A stretch of DNA of 64,000 nt. It comes from Brevundimonas nasdae (lineage in GTDB: Bacteria; Pseudomonadota; Alphaproteobacteria; Caulobacterales; Caulobacteraceae). Location of the stretch: the NCBI RefSeq assembly GCF_016654005.1, contig NZ_JAEPWN010000009.1, positions 62,001 to 126,000 of the forward strand, written 5' to 3'. A program made the translations under genes and the position numbers. Every line of letters starts with the position of its first letter. Within the stretch, counting starts at the first letter, position 1. The notes below the pieces were generated by a model. The model was not told the origin of the DNA, searched no databases, and saw nothing but the letters and a program-made list of their open reading frames with translations. This document shows positions 45,389 through 54,378 of this stretch, one piece after another.

Positions 45389-46659
45389 CCACTCTGGCAA
45401 TCGTCAACGCCCGCCTTCTCGACCCCGCCAGCGACTACGACGGTCTGGGCTCGGTCCTGATCGAGGACGGCCGCATCGTCCGCGTCATTCATGGCGCCGC
45501 CCCTGATCTGGCCGCCGACCAGATCATCAACGCCGACGGCCTGTGCCTGTCGCCCGGCCTGATCGACATCCGCGTCAAGACCGGCGAACCGGGCGCCGAG
45601 CCGCGCGAGACGCTGAAATCCGCCAGCCTGGCCGCGGCCGCAGGCGGCGTAACCACCATCGTGGTCCAGCCCGACACCGATCCCGCCATCGACGACCCGG
45701 CGGTGATCGAGTTCATCCAGCGTCGCGGCGCAGCCCTGAACCTGGTCAACGTCCGTGCGGCAGGCGCCGCGACCAAGGCGCTGGACGGCCAGCGCATGGC
45801 CGAGATCGGCCTGATGGACGAAGCGGGCGCACTGTATTTCACCGACGTGGACAAGGTCATCGTCAACAGCCGCACCCTGCAGCGGGTGATGAGCTACGCC
45901 GCCGCCTTCAACGCGCTGATCGCCTGTCGTCCGTCCGATCCCTGGCTGACTGAAGGCGCCGTCGCCGCATCCGGCGAACTGGCCACACGTCTCGGCCTGT
46001 CAGGCAGCCCCGCCATCGCCGAGCGCATCGGTCTGGAACGCGATCTGGCCCTGGTCGAACAGACCGGCGCCCGCTTCCTGGTCGACCAGATTTCGACCGA
46101 AGGCGCGCTGGAGACCCTGGCCAGGGCCCGCGCCAAGGGGCTGGAGGTCGCCGTCAGCGTCTCGATCAACCACCTGTGCTTCAATGAGGTGGACATCGGC
46201 GACTATCGCACCTTCTACCGCATCGACCCGCCGCTGCGTTCAGAGGCCGATCGTCAGGCCTTGATCGAGGCGGTGCGCGAAGGTCTGATCGACGTCATCA
46301 CCTCGGCCCACACCCCTGCCCCCGCCGAGGACAAGCGCCGTCCCTTCGCCGAGGCCGCACCCGGCGCCATCGGTCTGGAGACCCTGCTGCCCGCCGCCCT
46401 GACCCTGCACCACGAGGACGGTCTGGACCTGCTGGACGTGCTGCGTCCCCTGACGCAAGGCCCCGCCGCACTGCTGGGGCTGGATGCAGGCGTTCTGGCC
46501 GAAGGCGCCCCCGCCGACCTGATCCTGTTCGACCCCGGCGCGCCCGTCATCGTCGATGCGGACGCCCTGCACTCCAAGTCCAAAAACTCCCCGTTCGACG
46601 GCCGCCGTCTGCAAGGCAAGGTCATCGGCACATGGGTCGCAGGCCGCAAGGTTCACTGA
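45385..46659 (+). CDS. pyrX: Dihydroorotase-like protein, probably non-catalytic (PyrC'/PyrX)
   Basis: Amidohydrolase-fold protein of 424 residues, homologous to type I dihydroorotase. Where active enzymes have the zinc motif HVH in PGLID-HVHLREPG, this protein has R63 and K65 ([14 protein letters not shown]). The Lys that is carboxylated also lacks its usual context, and the late DHAPH motif is replaced by SAHTPAP. The scaffold is intact ([36 protein letters not shown]). Non-catalytic copies of this kind act as structural partners of PyrB in a dodecamer. The ATGA overlap with pyrB supports that role. A true pyrC must lie elsewhere in the genome. It is often annotated simply as pyrC. Confidence 0.85.
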   Translation: MTTLAIVNARLLDPASDYDGLGSVLIEDGRIVRVIHGAAPDLAADQIINADGLCLSPGLIDIRVKTGEPGAEPRETLKSASLAAAAGGVTTIVVQPDTDPAIDDPAVIEFIQRRGAALNLVNVRAAGAATKALDGQRMAEIGLMDEAGALYFTDVDKVIVNSRTLQRVMSYAAAFNALIACRPSDPWLTEGAVAASGELATRLGLSGSPAIAERIGLERDLALVEQTGARFLVDQISTEGALETLARARAKGLEVAVSVSINHLCFNEVDIGDYRTFYRIDPPLRSEADRQALIEAVREGLIDVITSAHTPAPAEDKRRPFAEAAPGAIGLETLLPAALTLHHEDGLDLLDVLRPLTQGPAALLGLDAGVLAEGAPADLILFDPGAPVIVDADALHSKSKNSPFDGRRLQGKVIGTWVAGRKVH

Positions 46660-46665
46660 CGGGCG

Positions 46666-47598
46666 CTACCGCGGCCTATCGCACGTCGCCGCCTTGGCGA
46701 CTTCGGCTTCCAGCACGCTCTTGACCGCCAGCGGCGTGTCCGTCGCGATCACGGTCACGCCTTGTCGGAACAGGTCGCGGTATTCCGACACGTCCCCGTC
46801 CGCGGCATAGAGGTCGTCTCGCCTCACGCCCTCGGCGCCCAGGGTGCCGAACTGCACCTCTACGCCGCGCGCCTTCAAGGCGCGCCACAGGGCCGGGCGT
46901 TCGTCGCGCGTTCCGGTCCAGGCCAGAATCTGCGCCGTGTTCAGCCCCTCCAGTCCTCGCACGCTGTTCACGCCAGCCGAGATCATCATCTCCGGCGCCA
47001 TCGCCGCCACGGCCCGCGCATCCTCCGGCGTATAGGTGATCAGGATCACACGGCTGGCCGCCCCTGACCGCCGCACCTGGTCGATCACCGCCTGCGCCAG
47101 TTCGATGGTGCTGCCGCCCTCGGCCGGTTTCAGGTCGATGCTGGCGATGGCCCCCACCCGTCCAGCGGCGTCCAGCGCCTCGCCCAGGGTCGGCACAGCC
47201 TCATTGGTCCGCGCGCCGTTCGACGCCTTCAGACGCGCGCGCTTGATCTGGGCCAGCGTCAGGTCCCCGACCCGTCCACGCCCGGTCGTGGTCCGTCGCA
47301 TCGTCTCATCGTGCATCAGCACCAGATGGCCGTCGCGCGTCAGAGCCGCGTCCAGCTCCAGGATCGCATTGGGGATCGCCCGTCCCGTCGCCTCGATGGC
47401 CGATACAGAGTTCTCGGGCTGGTCCATCGCCGACACCGCCCGATGCGCCGATATCGCCACTCCGCCGTCCCGAACACAGTCGAAATAGGCCGCCATCGCC
47501 GGGCCGTCCGCCGCGCCATTCGCCTTCGGCTCCGCCTCGACGCAACCTGTCGTCGCCAACAGGATCGCCACGGCGGCGGTCATCATGTTTCGGGTCAT
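46666..47598 (-). CDS. Glycerophosphodiester phosphodiesterase family lipoprotein
   Basis: TIM-barrel phosphodiesterase of 310 residues, lipid-anchored (signal ending ATTGC). Glycerophosphodiesters are split to sn-glycerol 3-phosphate and alcohol. [21 protein letters not shown] corresponds to the family's HRG..PENT motif with Ala in place of Gly. [30 protein letters not shown] supplies the metal ligands and catalytic His. The C-terminus [17 protein letters not shown] is standard. ATG 47598 has GGAG 8 nt upstream. It converges on pyrX with 6 nt between stops and diverges from plsY. Confidence 0.85.
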   Translation of the reverse strand: MTRNMMTAAVAILLATTGCVEAEPKANGAADGPAMAAYFDCVRDGGVAISAHRAVSAMDQPENSVSAIEATGRAIPNAILELDAALTRDGHLVLMHDETMRRTTTGRGRVGDLTLAQIKRARLKASNGARTNEAVPTLGEALDAAGRVGAIASIDLKPAEGGSTIELAQAVIDQVRRSGAASRVILITYTPEDARAVAAMAPEMMISAGVNSVRGLEGLNTAQILAWTGTRDERPALWRALKARGVEVQFGTLGAEGVRRDDLYAADGDVSEYRDLFRQGVTVIATDTPLAVKSVLEAEVAKAATCDRPR

Positions 47599-47725
47599 CG
47601 GCGATCTCCAGCGGGGCGCGGGACCAGACGCTGCGGCGATCGCGGGGTCAAGAGGTCGGATCGCGCTTGCTACGGACCGCGCGCCGACGCATTTTGCCGC
47701 CACAACACGCGGGGAGCGAATCAAC

Positions 47726-48364
47726 GTGCAGGATCTGGTCGGCCCCGCTGTAGGGACCTTGGCGCTGGCGGCGCTCGGCGGCTATCTGCTCGGCTCGATT
47801 CCGTTCGGCGTCATCATCACCCGCGCGGCGGGCGCAGGCGATGTGCGCAACATCGGCTCGGGCAATATCGGCGCGACCAATGTCCTGCGCACAGGCCGCA
47901 AGGACCTGGCCCTGGCCACCCTGCTGCTGGATGCGGGCAAGGGCGCGGTCGCCCTGCTGATCGCGCGCCACCTGTTCCATAGCGAAGCCGCAGGCGCCAT
48001 CGCGGGCGGTGCGGCCTTCCTGGGCCACCTGTTCCCCGTCTGGCTGGGCTTCAAGGGCGGAAAGGGCGTCGCCACCTTCTACGGCCTGCTGCTGGCCGCC
48101 GCCTGGCCGCTGGGTCTGATGGCCGCCGCCGTCTGGCTGATCGCCGCCTTCGCCTTCCGTTATTCGTCGCTGGCTGCCCTGATCTCGGCGGGGACTGCGC
48201 CCCTTCTGGCCCTGCTGCCGCTGGCCGCCGTCGGCCTTCCGGTCGGCGCGCCCATCCTGATCCTGACCCTCTTCGCCGCCGTGCTGATCTGGATTCGCCA
48301 CCACCAGAACATCGCCCGACTGCTGAAGGGCGAGGAGCCGCGCATCGGGGCCAAGAAGGCGTGA
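47726..48364 (+). CDS. plsY: Acyl-phosphate glycerol-3-phosphate acyltransferase
   Basis: Inner-membrane acyltransferase of 212 residues, the first acylation of glycerol 3-phosphate using acyl-phosphate. Motif 1 [15 protein letters not shown] with [13 protein letters not shown], motif 2 [10 protein letters not shown] and the later KGEEPRIG are the PlsY signatures; there are about 5 membrane helices. GTG start at 47726 has GGGGAG 9 nt upstream. Its stop overlaps the GTG of dprA. Confidence 0.93.
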   Translation: MQDLVGPAVGTLALAALGGYLLGSIPFGVIITRAAGAGDVRNIGSGNIGATNVLRTGRKDLALATLLLDAGKGAVALLIARHLFHSEAAGAIAGGAAFLGHLFPVWLGFKGGKGVATFYGLLLAAAWPLGLMAAAVWLIAAFAFRYSSLAALISAGTAPLLALLPLAAVGLPVGAPILILTLFAAVLIWIRHHQNIARLLKGEEPRIGAKKA

Positions 48365-49434
48365 GCCTGAGCGGGGCCGAACGTTTCGCCCGGCTGCGGC
48401 TCGCCCGCACCGACCGCATCGGTCCCGTCGCCTTCTCCCAACTGCTCCTGCGGTATGGTTCCGCCGTCAGCGCGCTGGATGCCCTGCCGGGGCTGGTTCG
48501 CAAGTCCGGCGCCGCCTCCATGCCCCCGCCTGCGGACGCCGTTCAGCGTGAACTGGATCGGGGCGGCCAGATCGGGGCGCGTCTGCTGGTGCTGGGCGAC
48601 GCCGACTATCCTGAAATGCTGGCCGCGCTGGACCCACCGCCGCCGATCTTATGGACACGGGGCCGCGTCGAGTTGCTGAACCGCCCATCGGTGGCCATCG
48701 TCGGCGCCCGCATCGCATCGGCAGGCGGCCAGCGCATCGCGCGCGGTCTGGCCCAGAAGTTGGGCCAGTCGGGCCACGTCGTCGTCTCGGGCATGGCGCG
48801 CGGGATCGACGCCGCCGCCCATGAAGGCGCCCTGCCGACCGGAACCGTCGCCGTGCTGGGCGGGGGCGTGGACGACATCTATCCGCCCGAACACGCCGAC
48901 CTCTACGCCCGCCTGATCGAACAGGCCTGTGTCGTGTCGGAAAGCCCCATCGGCGCCCGCGCCCAGGCCCGCGATTTTCCTCGGCGGAACCGCATCATCT
49001 CCGGCCTGTCGCGCGGGGTCGTGGTGGTGGAAGCCGAAATCCGCTCTGGCTCGCTGATCACCGCCCGCCTCGCCGCCGAACAGGGGCGCGACGTCTTCGC
49101 CGTTCCGGGTTCGCCGCTGGACCCGCGCGCACGCGGTCCCAATGAACTGCTGCGTCAGGGCGCCATACTGTGCGAAGGCATTGAGGACATTGATCGCGCC
49201 TTCAACACCCTGCGAACCCTGCGCGAGCCGCCGTCCGAGCCGTTGCGCTATGAGGACGACATCGACGACGGCTTCCTGGACCGCGTCGCCGCCTTGCTGT
49301 CGCCCACGCCGACCCCGCGTGACGAGATCGCCCGCGCCCTGAACGCGCCGATGGCCCAGGTCGCATCCGCCCTGTTGGAGCTAAGCCTTACCGGCCGCGC
49401 CGAACTTCTGCCTGGCGGCCTGGCCTCAAGCTGA
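48361..49434 (+). CDS. dprA: DNA-processing protein DprA
   Basis: Binds incoming single-stranded DNA and loads RecA in transformation; 357 residues. The N-terminal SAM-like region (1-70) precedes the Rossmann-fold core: [115 protein letters not shown]-terminal winged-helix domain (about 300-350) follows, as in many proteobacterial DprA. GTGA overlap with plsY. Its presence alone does not prove competence. Confidence 0.93.
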   Translation: MSLSGAERFARLRLARTDRIGPVAFSQLLLRYGSAVSALDALPGLVRKSGAASMPPPADAVQRELDRGGQIGARLLVLGDADYPEMLAALDPPPPILWTRGRVELLNRPSVAIVGARIASAGGQRIARGLAQKLGQSGHVVVSGMARGIDAAAHEGALPTGTVAVLGGGVDDIYPPEHADLYARLIEQACVVSESPIGARAQARDFPRRNRIISGLSRGVVVVEAEIRSGSLITARLAAEQGRDVFAVPGSPLDPRARGPNELLRQGAILCEGIEDIDRAFNTLRTLREPPSEPLRYEDDIDDGFLDRVAALLSPTPTPRDEIARALNAPMAQVASALLELSLTGRAELLPGGLASS

Positions 49435-49503
49435 GGCGTTTCGATCCAGTTTAGGTTCAGTCGACATTTAGCCGGAAACCGTCTTTCCGGGCGTCCGAAG
49501 GGC

Positions 49504-49579
49504 GAACCCGGAACCCAGGCGTTCACATCAAACGTCCAATGCGTTCAGCATTGCTATCATGACCCTGGGTTCCGGGTTC
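49504..49579. repeat. Long intergenic inverted repeat
   Basis: GAACCCGGAACCCAGG (49504-49519) and its exact reverse complement (49564-49579) flank a 44-nt spacer in the 206-nt gap between dprA and the next convergent gene. A smaller hairpin (CCGGAAA 49472-49478 with TTTCCGG 49484-49490) lies just after dprA and may end its transcript. The arms look like a dispersed REP-type element, but no second copy is seen in this window. Confidence 0.7.
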
Positions 49580-49640
49580 TTCGCTTCACTCAGCCCCGGA
49601 ATGACGGGTTAAGCGTCGGCCAACTAAATATCGGTTCCGC

Positions 49641-50078
49641 CTAACGCAGAACGCCGCGCCGCGTCATGAACCGGGCGTATCCGATTAGAAGCACGGCGAT
49701 TATCGTGATCACGCCGGTCATGGCCGTATTACCGCCCATGACCTCTGCCCCGTCCGGCGAACCGATGAAGGTGTAGTAGACCGTCGCCAGCACCCCGACG
49801 AACGAAGCGCCAAAGGCCCACAGCGCCCATCGGCGCCTCAAGAACAGCAGAATCGCCCCTGCCAGACCGCCCCAGGTTCCAACCACCCAGGCCACGGACA
49901 TCCAGGCCGGAAACCGATGGAAATAGGCGATCTGCGCCTCGGTCATGCCCATGGAGCGCAGATAGGGATCGCCCTGCGTCAGGGACATGAAGGAATCGAA
50001 CGCGCCGAACCCGTTCCAGAGCAGGGCCAGCCCCGCCACCAGCCACAGATGCCAGGGGGTCTTCACCATCTGGATCAT
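49641..50078 (-). CDS. Four-helix integral membrane protein of unknown function
   Basis: 145 residues with four hydrophobic helices at about 8-28, 60-82, 84-105 and 118-138. WHLWLVAGLALLWNGFGAFDSFMS and the acidic loop GMTEAQIAYFHRFPAWM are typical of a small conserved family in Sphingomonadales and Caulobacterales, sometimes labelled sugar transporter without evidence. No catalytic motif is visible. It is convergent with dprA across the inverted repeat and downstream of rarA in the same direction. Confidence 0.75.
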   Translation of the reverse strand: MIQMVKTPWHLWLVAGLALLWNGFGAFDSFMSLTQGDPYLRSMGMTEAQIAYFHRFPAWMSVAWVVGTWGGLAGAILLFLRRRWALWAFGASFVGVLATVYYTFIGSPDGAEVMGGNTAMTGVITIIAVLLIGYARFMTRRGVLR

Positions 50079-50142
50079 CGTCCGCTCCCAAATCTTGGAA
50101 GCCAGGATAGGCCCGTCGCAAGTCCCCTACAATGAACAGCGA

Positions 50143-51462
50143 TCAGTCAGCCGCGTCCGGGGCCGCCTGCATCTGCGCCCGCATCGCGGCCCAGCGTTCC
50201 AGCCGCAGCTTGACCTTCCCCTCATGCCCCTCGCCCTTGGGCTTGTAGAAGGTGCGGCGCTCCATCTCGTCGGGGAAGAAGTTCGCGCCCGAGAACCCCT
50301 CGGGCGTGTCCGGGTCGTACTGATACCCCTTGCCGTACCCCAGTTGCTTCATCAACTTGGTCGGGGCGTTACGGATATGGGCGGGCGGCATCAGCGAGCC
50401 CGTCTCATAGGCCGCCTTCTTCGCCGCCTTGAAGGCTTCATAGACGCCGACAGACTTGGGCGCGGTCGCCAGATGGACCACCGCCTGCGCCAGCGCCAAC
50501 TCGCCCTCGGGACTGCCCAGGAAGTCGTAGGTGTCCTTGGCCGCATTGGCGACCAGGATCGACAGCGGATCCGCCTCGCCGATGTCCTCGACCGCCATCC
50601 GCACGATGCGCCGGGCCAGATAAAGCGGGTCTTCCCCCCCGTTCAGCATCCGCGCCAGCCAGTACAGGGCGGCGTCCGGGTCCGACCCGCGCACCGACTT
50701 ATGCAGGGCGGAAATCAGGTTGTAGTGTTCTTCCCGCGACTTGTCATAGGCGGGCGCCCGGCGTTGCAGCACGCCCGCCAGCCCCTGCACGTCCAGCACC
50801 TCGCCCTCCGGCAGGTCGAACAGAACCTCGGACATGGTCAGCAGATAGCGTCCATCGCCGTCCGCCAGGGCCAGCAAGGCGTGCCGCGCATCCGCCGTCA
50901 GCGGCAGCGGTTTTTCCATATGCGCCTCGGCCCGCGTCAGCAGTTGCCCCAGCGCCGCATCATCCAGCCGCTTCAGCACATAGACCTGGCTTCGTGACAG
51001 CAACGCCCCGTTCAGCTCGAAACTGGGGTTCTCGGTCGTGGCGCCGACTAGGGTCACCACCCCGGCCTCGACGAAGGGCAGGAATCCGTCCTGCTGGGCG
51101 CGGTTGAAGCGGTGGATTTCATCAACGAACAACAGGGTCGACTGCCCCGCCGCGCGCCGCATCCGCGCGGCCTCGAACGCCTTCTTCAGATCCGCAACGC
51201 CCGAGAAGACGGCGCTGATCGACTGGTATTCATAGCCCGCCGCCTGGGCCAGCAGCCGGGCGATGGTGGTCTTGCCGGTGCCTGGCGGTCCCCACAGGAT
51301 CATCGAGCCCAGACGCCCCGCCTCGATCATGCGCCGGATCGGCCCGCCGGGACCAAGCAGGTGGTCCTGTCCCACCACCTCCTCCAACCTGCGCGGGCGA
51401 AGACGGTCGGCCAGGGGCGCGTCGGGGGGCAGGATGCCGGAGGCTTCGAACAGGTCAGTCAT
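50143..51462 (-). CDS. rarA: Replication-associated recombination protein A (AAA+ ATPase)
   Basis: Clamp-loader-like ATPase (RarA/MgsA) acting at stalled replication forks; 439 residues. [32 protein letters not shown] is the family N-terminus. [14 protein letters not shown] near 60 is Walker [21 protein letters not shown]alker B, and [18 protein letters not shown] contains sensor 1. The MgsA C-terminal tetramerisation domain has [20 protein letters not shown] and [17 protein letters not shown]. Confidence 0.95.
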   Translation of the reverse strand: MTDLFEASGILPPDAPLADRLRPRRLEEVVGQDHLLGPGGPIRRMIEAGRLGSMILWGPPGTGKTTIARLLAQAAGYEYQSISAVFSGVADLKKAFEAARMRRAAGQSTLLFVDEIHRFNRAQQDGFLPFVEAGVVTLVGATTENPSFELNGALLSRSQVYVLKRLDDAALGQLLTRAEAHMEKPLPLTADARHALLALADGDGRYLLTMSEVLFDLPEGEVLDVQGLAGVLQRRAPAYDKSREEHYNLISALHKSVRGSDPDAALYWLARMLNGGEDPLYLARRIVRMAVEDIGEADPLSILVANAAKDTYDFLGSPEGELALAQAVVHLATAPKSVGVYEAFKAAKKAAYETGSLMPPAHIRNAPTKLMKQLGYGKGYQYDPDTPEGFSGANFFPDEMERRTFYKPKGEGHEGKVKLRLERWAAMRAQMQAAPDAAD

Positions 51463-51534
51463 GGATTTCTACTATGTAGTCGTTCGCCAAACCCATTTCA
51501 CGCGTTAGTAAGGGCCGAATACGGAGATCGCCCA

Positions 51535-51960
51535 ATGACCGACGCCAATCCGAACCAGGGCCCGACCAGCGGCGTGACCCCTCATCTGACGATTCCGGCG
51601 CGCGGCGCCTCGGCGGCGGTGGACTTCTACATCATCGCTTTCGGCGCAGAGGTGCTGGACCGCAGACTGGCCGACGACGGCGAGCGCCTGATCCACGCCC
51701 ATCTGAAGATCAACGGCGCCAGCGTCATGCTGAACGACGAGTTCCCGGAATACACAGGTCAGGCCAACATCCGCCCCGTCGGCGTCACCCTGCACCTGCA
51801 GGTCACAAACCCCGACGCCTGGTGGACCCGCGCCATGGTCGTCGGCGGCGCCGAGCCGGTCATGGACATGGCCGACCAGTTCTGGGGCGACCGCTACGGC
51901 CAGCTCCGCGACCCCTTCGGCCACACCTGGTCGATCGGCGGGCCAAAGAAGGACGCTTAA
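51535..51960 (+). CDS. VOC-family (glyoxalase/PhnB-like) protein
   Basis: 141-residue protein with two beta-alpha-beta-beta-beta modules: VTPHLTIPARGASAAVDFYIIAFGAEVLDR, then LHLQVTNPDAWWTRAMVVGGAEPVMDMADQFWGDRYGQLRDPFGHTWSIG. The PhnB/3-demethylubiquinone-methyltransferase-like subgroup has this YG-RDPFGH-W ending. Metal ligands may be H17 and the late Glu/His, but no substrate can be named. ATG 51535 has GGAG 9 nt upstream. It converges on the metallo-beta-lactamase gene with a 4-nt overlap. Confidence 0.83.
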   Translation: MTDANPNQGPTSGVTPHLTIPARGASAAVDFYIIAFGAEVLDRRLADDGERLIHAHLKINGASVMLNDEFPEYTGQANIRPVGVTLHLQVTNPDAWWTRAMVVGGAEPVMDMADQFWGDRYGQLRDPFGHTWSIGGPKKDA

Positions 51961-52844
51961 GGCGCAGCCTCTCGGTCCAGTCGCGCTTGCAGTCGTCCCC
52001 TCGCCCGTTCGGCATAGGCGCGGCAGGCCGTTGGATCGAGGAAGGGGTTGGGCGTCGCGCCCGCCTCAAGCGCCGCGATCTTGCGGTCGCCGCCCGAATT
52101 GTCGGGATGGGCTGAAATCAGCAGGCCGCAGTCCAACCCCTCAATCCGGTCGATTGACGCGCGCAATCCTGCGGTCACCTCTGGATGCCTCGTATAGGTG
52201 AAAGGCCCTGCCGCCACCGCATTCAGGCTGGAGGCGAAAACGACGTCCACGCAGGCTTCGCCCTCGCAGGATTTCCACGTCCAGCTGACGCTGCCCGGCG
52301 TGTGGCCCGGGGTGAACACCGCCGTCACCGCCGTATTCCCCAGCCGCAGCACTTCGCCATCCGCGATGCCCCGCGCATTGGGCACAGGCGGCGAATTGGA
52401 GATGTCGCTCTCCTGCGGGTCGCCCGCGGCGACAAGTCCAGCCCGCAATGCGGCCGCGCCAATCGGGCTGGTGATCACCTGGGCGCCGCTGTCGCGCGCA
52501 AGAGCCGCCAGTCCGCCCGCATGGTCGAAGTGGGCTTCGGTGTTCAGGATAAAGCGGATGTCCTCCACCCGGAAACCCAGTTTGCGAATATTCGCCTCGG
52601 TCATCGCCACGGTCTGCGGCAAGGCGCCATCGACCAAAATCAGGCCGTCGCCCGTGTCGATCAGCACGATGCTGAGCCCGCCCGTGCCGACAAAATAGGT
52701 GTTTGCGTACAGTTTCAGCGGCGCCTGCGGCTTAACCCAATCCGGGTTCGCCGGCAGCGGCTTCGTCAACGGGTCGTCGTGAACACCAGTCCAGGCGCCG
52801 GACATCAGGGCGGCCGCGACCGCGAGAGGCATCAGAGCTTTCAT
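51957..52844 (-). CDS. Subclass B3-type metallo-beta-lactamase with Glu at zinc position 116
   Basis: Exported metallo-hydrolase of 295 residues with a signal peptide (1-20). ATG 52844 is preceded by GGGGGATGG. Core motif NTEAHFDHAGG (101-111) is the B3 HxHxDH motif with E103 where the first His (position 116) belongs. The other ligands are in place: H105, D107 and H108, H181 in FTPGHTPGS, and H246 in ISAHPDNSG. TYFVGTGGLSIVLIDTGDGLILVDGALPQ and the SAHPDN end are strongly B3-like. B3 enzymes with Glu-116 (B3-E) are known from Sphingobium (SIE-1) and retain beta-lactam hydrolysis. The activity here is inferred. No AmpR-type regulator is adjacent. Confidence 0.85.
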   Translation of the reverse strand: MKALMPLAVAAALMSGAWTGVHDDPLTKPLPANPDWVKPQAPLKLYANTYFVGTGGLSIVLIDTGDGLILVDGALPQTVAMTEANIRKLGFRVEDIRFILNTEAHFDHAGGLAALARDSGAQVITSPIGAAALRAGLVAAGDPQESDISNSPPVPNARGIADGEVLRLGNTAVTAVFTPGHTPGSVSWTWKSCEGEACVDVVFASSLNAVAAGPFTYTRHPEVTAGLRASIDRIEGLDCGLLISAHPDNSGGDRKIAALEAGATPNPFLDPTACRAYAERARGRLQARLDREAAP

Positions 52845-52918
52845 GAGCCCATCCCCCACATCGGCGGCGGAAGCACAAGCCGACGTGGGGATGGAGCAGC
52901 GACGCGGCCGTGGAAAAC

Positions 52919-54349
52919 CTATCTCAAGACGCCGCGGATCTGACGGCCGCCGCGATTGATCACGACATCCCATGGGCCGCGACCGGCGCTGGCGGCTTCC
53001 ACGTCGCGGGCCGTGTTGATGGCGCGGCCGTTGATGCTGACGATCAGGTCGTTCTGGCGGAACCCAGCGCGCGCGGCGTACCCCCGACCGGACACGCCGG
53101 TGATGATCACGCCCGTGGTGAAGGGATCGCCGCCCAGACGGTCAGCCAGCGCCGGGTTCAGGGCGACGACCGATGCGCCCGAGAACGGCCCCGCCTCAAT
53201 CGTCGTTCCCTGCTTGGGATCAGCGTCGCCCGGCAGAGGCTGGACACGAGCGTTCAACGTCTGGGCGCGCCCGTCACGCAGGATGGCGACCTGGACCTGA
53301 TCGTTGGGATTGCGCGATCCGACGCGGTAGTTCAGCCCGCCCTGATCGTTGACCTCCTGGCCATCGACGGCGGTGATCACGTCGCCCTGACGCACGCCCG
53401 CGCGGGCGGCCGGACTGTTGGCGTAAACGTCGGTCACCACGATCCCCTGCGGGCGGCTCAGCCCCAGGCTGCCTGCGATGTCGCCGGTGACGGTGTTGCC
53501 CTTGACGCCCAGCCAGGGCCGAACCACGGCGGTGGCGCCGCCCAGGGCGGAATCGACCACCCGCTTCACCATCACCGCAGGCACGGCGAAGCCAACTCCC
53601 GCCGATGATCCCGAGCGCGAGAAGATGGCGGTGTTGATGCCGATCAGGTTGCCGTCCATGTCCACCAGCGCCCCGCCCGAGTTGCCGGGATTGATGGCCG
53701 CATCGGTCTGGATGAAGGAGCCACTGTCGGAAATGCCGGTCTCGGTCCGGTTCAGGGCCGAGATGATGCCGTTGGTCACCGTCTGGCCCACGCCGAACGG
53801 GTTGCCGATTGCCAGGACCAGATCGCCGACCTGCTGTTCTTCCTTGTCCTCGATAGCCAGGACCGGCAGGCGGTCGCTGACATTATCAAGCCGCAGCACG
53901 GCGATGTCGCTGCGCTCGTCGGCCAGGATGACGGTGGCGGGGAACTCGCGCCGGTCGTTCAGCACGACCTTGATCTGCTGGGCGCCATCGATGACGTGGT
54001 TGTTGGTGACGACGATGCCGTCCGAGCGGACGATGACGCCTGAGCCAACGGACTCGGCCACCCGCGCCTGCGGAATGCCGCCGCCGAAGAACTGAAAGAA
54101 GGGATCGGCCTGCACCCGCTGGACGCTGCGCGCCGAGATATTGACCACGGCGGGGGCGGCGGCCCGCACCACGGGGGCGAAGCTGGACTTCATTCCCGCC
54201 GCGTCATTGGGCGCGGTGCGCGTGGGCTGGGCGAACTCGCCCTCCTGCGCCTTGGAAGGTTGAGGGTTGCCGCAGGCGGTCAGGGCCAGGGCGGCGACAA
54301 GCACGATCGATCGGGTCTGCATATTCATCCGGCGTTTGATCTCAAGCAT
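52919..54349 (-). CDS. degP: DegP/HtrA-type periplasmic serine protease, lipoprotein-like signal
   Basis: Periplasmic quality-control protease of about 476 residues. The signal peptide ends LALTAC, so it may be lipid-anchored, unlike E. coli DegP. The trypsin-like domain holds the triad His in VVTNNHVIDGA, Asp in ERSDIAVLRL and Ser in NPGNSGGALVDMDG. PDZ1 (WLGVKGNTVTGDIAGSLGL, GVRQGDVITAVDGQEVND) and a shorter PDZ2 (GYAARAGFRQNDLIVSINGRAI) follow. Candidate starts are 54355, 54349 and 54328; I chose ATG 54349, with GGA 7 nt before it. It lies 29 nt after the MFS gene in the same direction and may be cotranscribed. Confidence 0.9.
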   Translation of the reverse strand: MLEIKRRMNMQTRSIVLVAALALTACGNPQPSKAQEGEFAQPTRTAPNDAAGMKSSFAPVVRAAAPAVVNISARSVQRVQADPFFQFFGGGIPQARVAESVGSGVIVRSDGIVVTNNHVIDGAQQIKVVLNDRREFPATVILADERSDIAVLRLDNVSDRLPVLAIEDKEEQQVGDLVLAIGNPFGVGQTVTNGIISALNRTETGISDSGSFIQTDAAINPGNSGGALVDMDGNLIGINTAIFSRSGSSAGVGFAVPAVMVKRVVDSALGGATAVVRPWLGVKGNTVTGDIAGSLGLSRPQGIVVTDVYANSPAARAGVRQGDVITAVDGQEVNDQGGLNYRVGSRNPNDQVQVAILRDGRAQTLNARVQPLPGDADPKQGTTIEAGPFSGASVVALNPALADRLGGDPFTTGVIITGVSGRGYAARAGFRQNDLIVSINGRAINTARDVEAASAGRGPWDVVINRGGRQIRGVLR

Positions 54350-54378
54350 CGCCATTCCGCACCCGATTTCGGGCTGGA

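Noticed and set aside
45385..46659. Annotation as active dihydroorotase
   Set aside because: The zinc-binding HxH and DHAPH motifs are replaced, so catalysis is unlikely.
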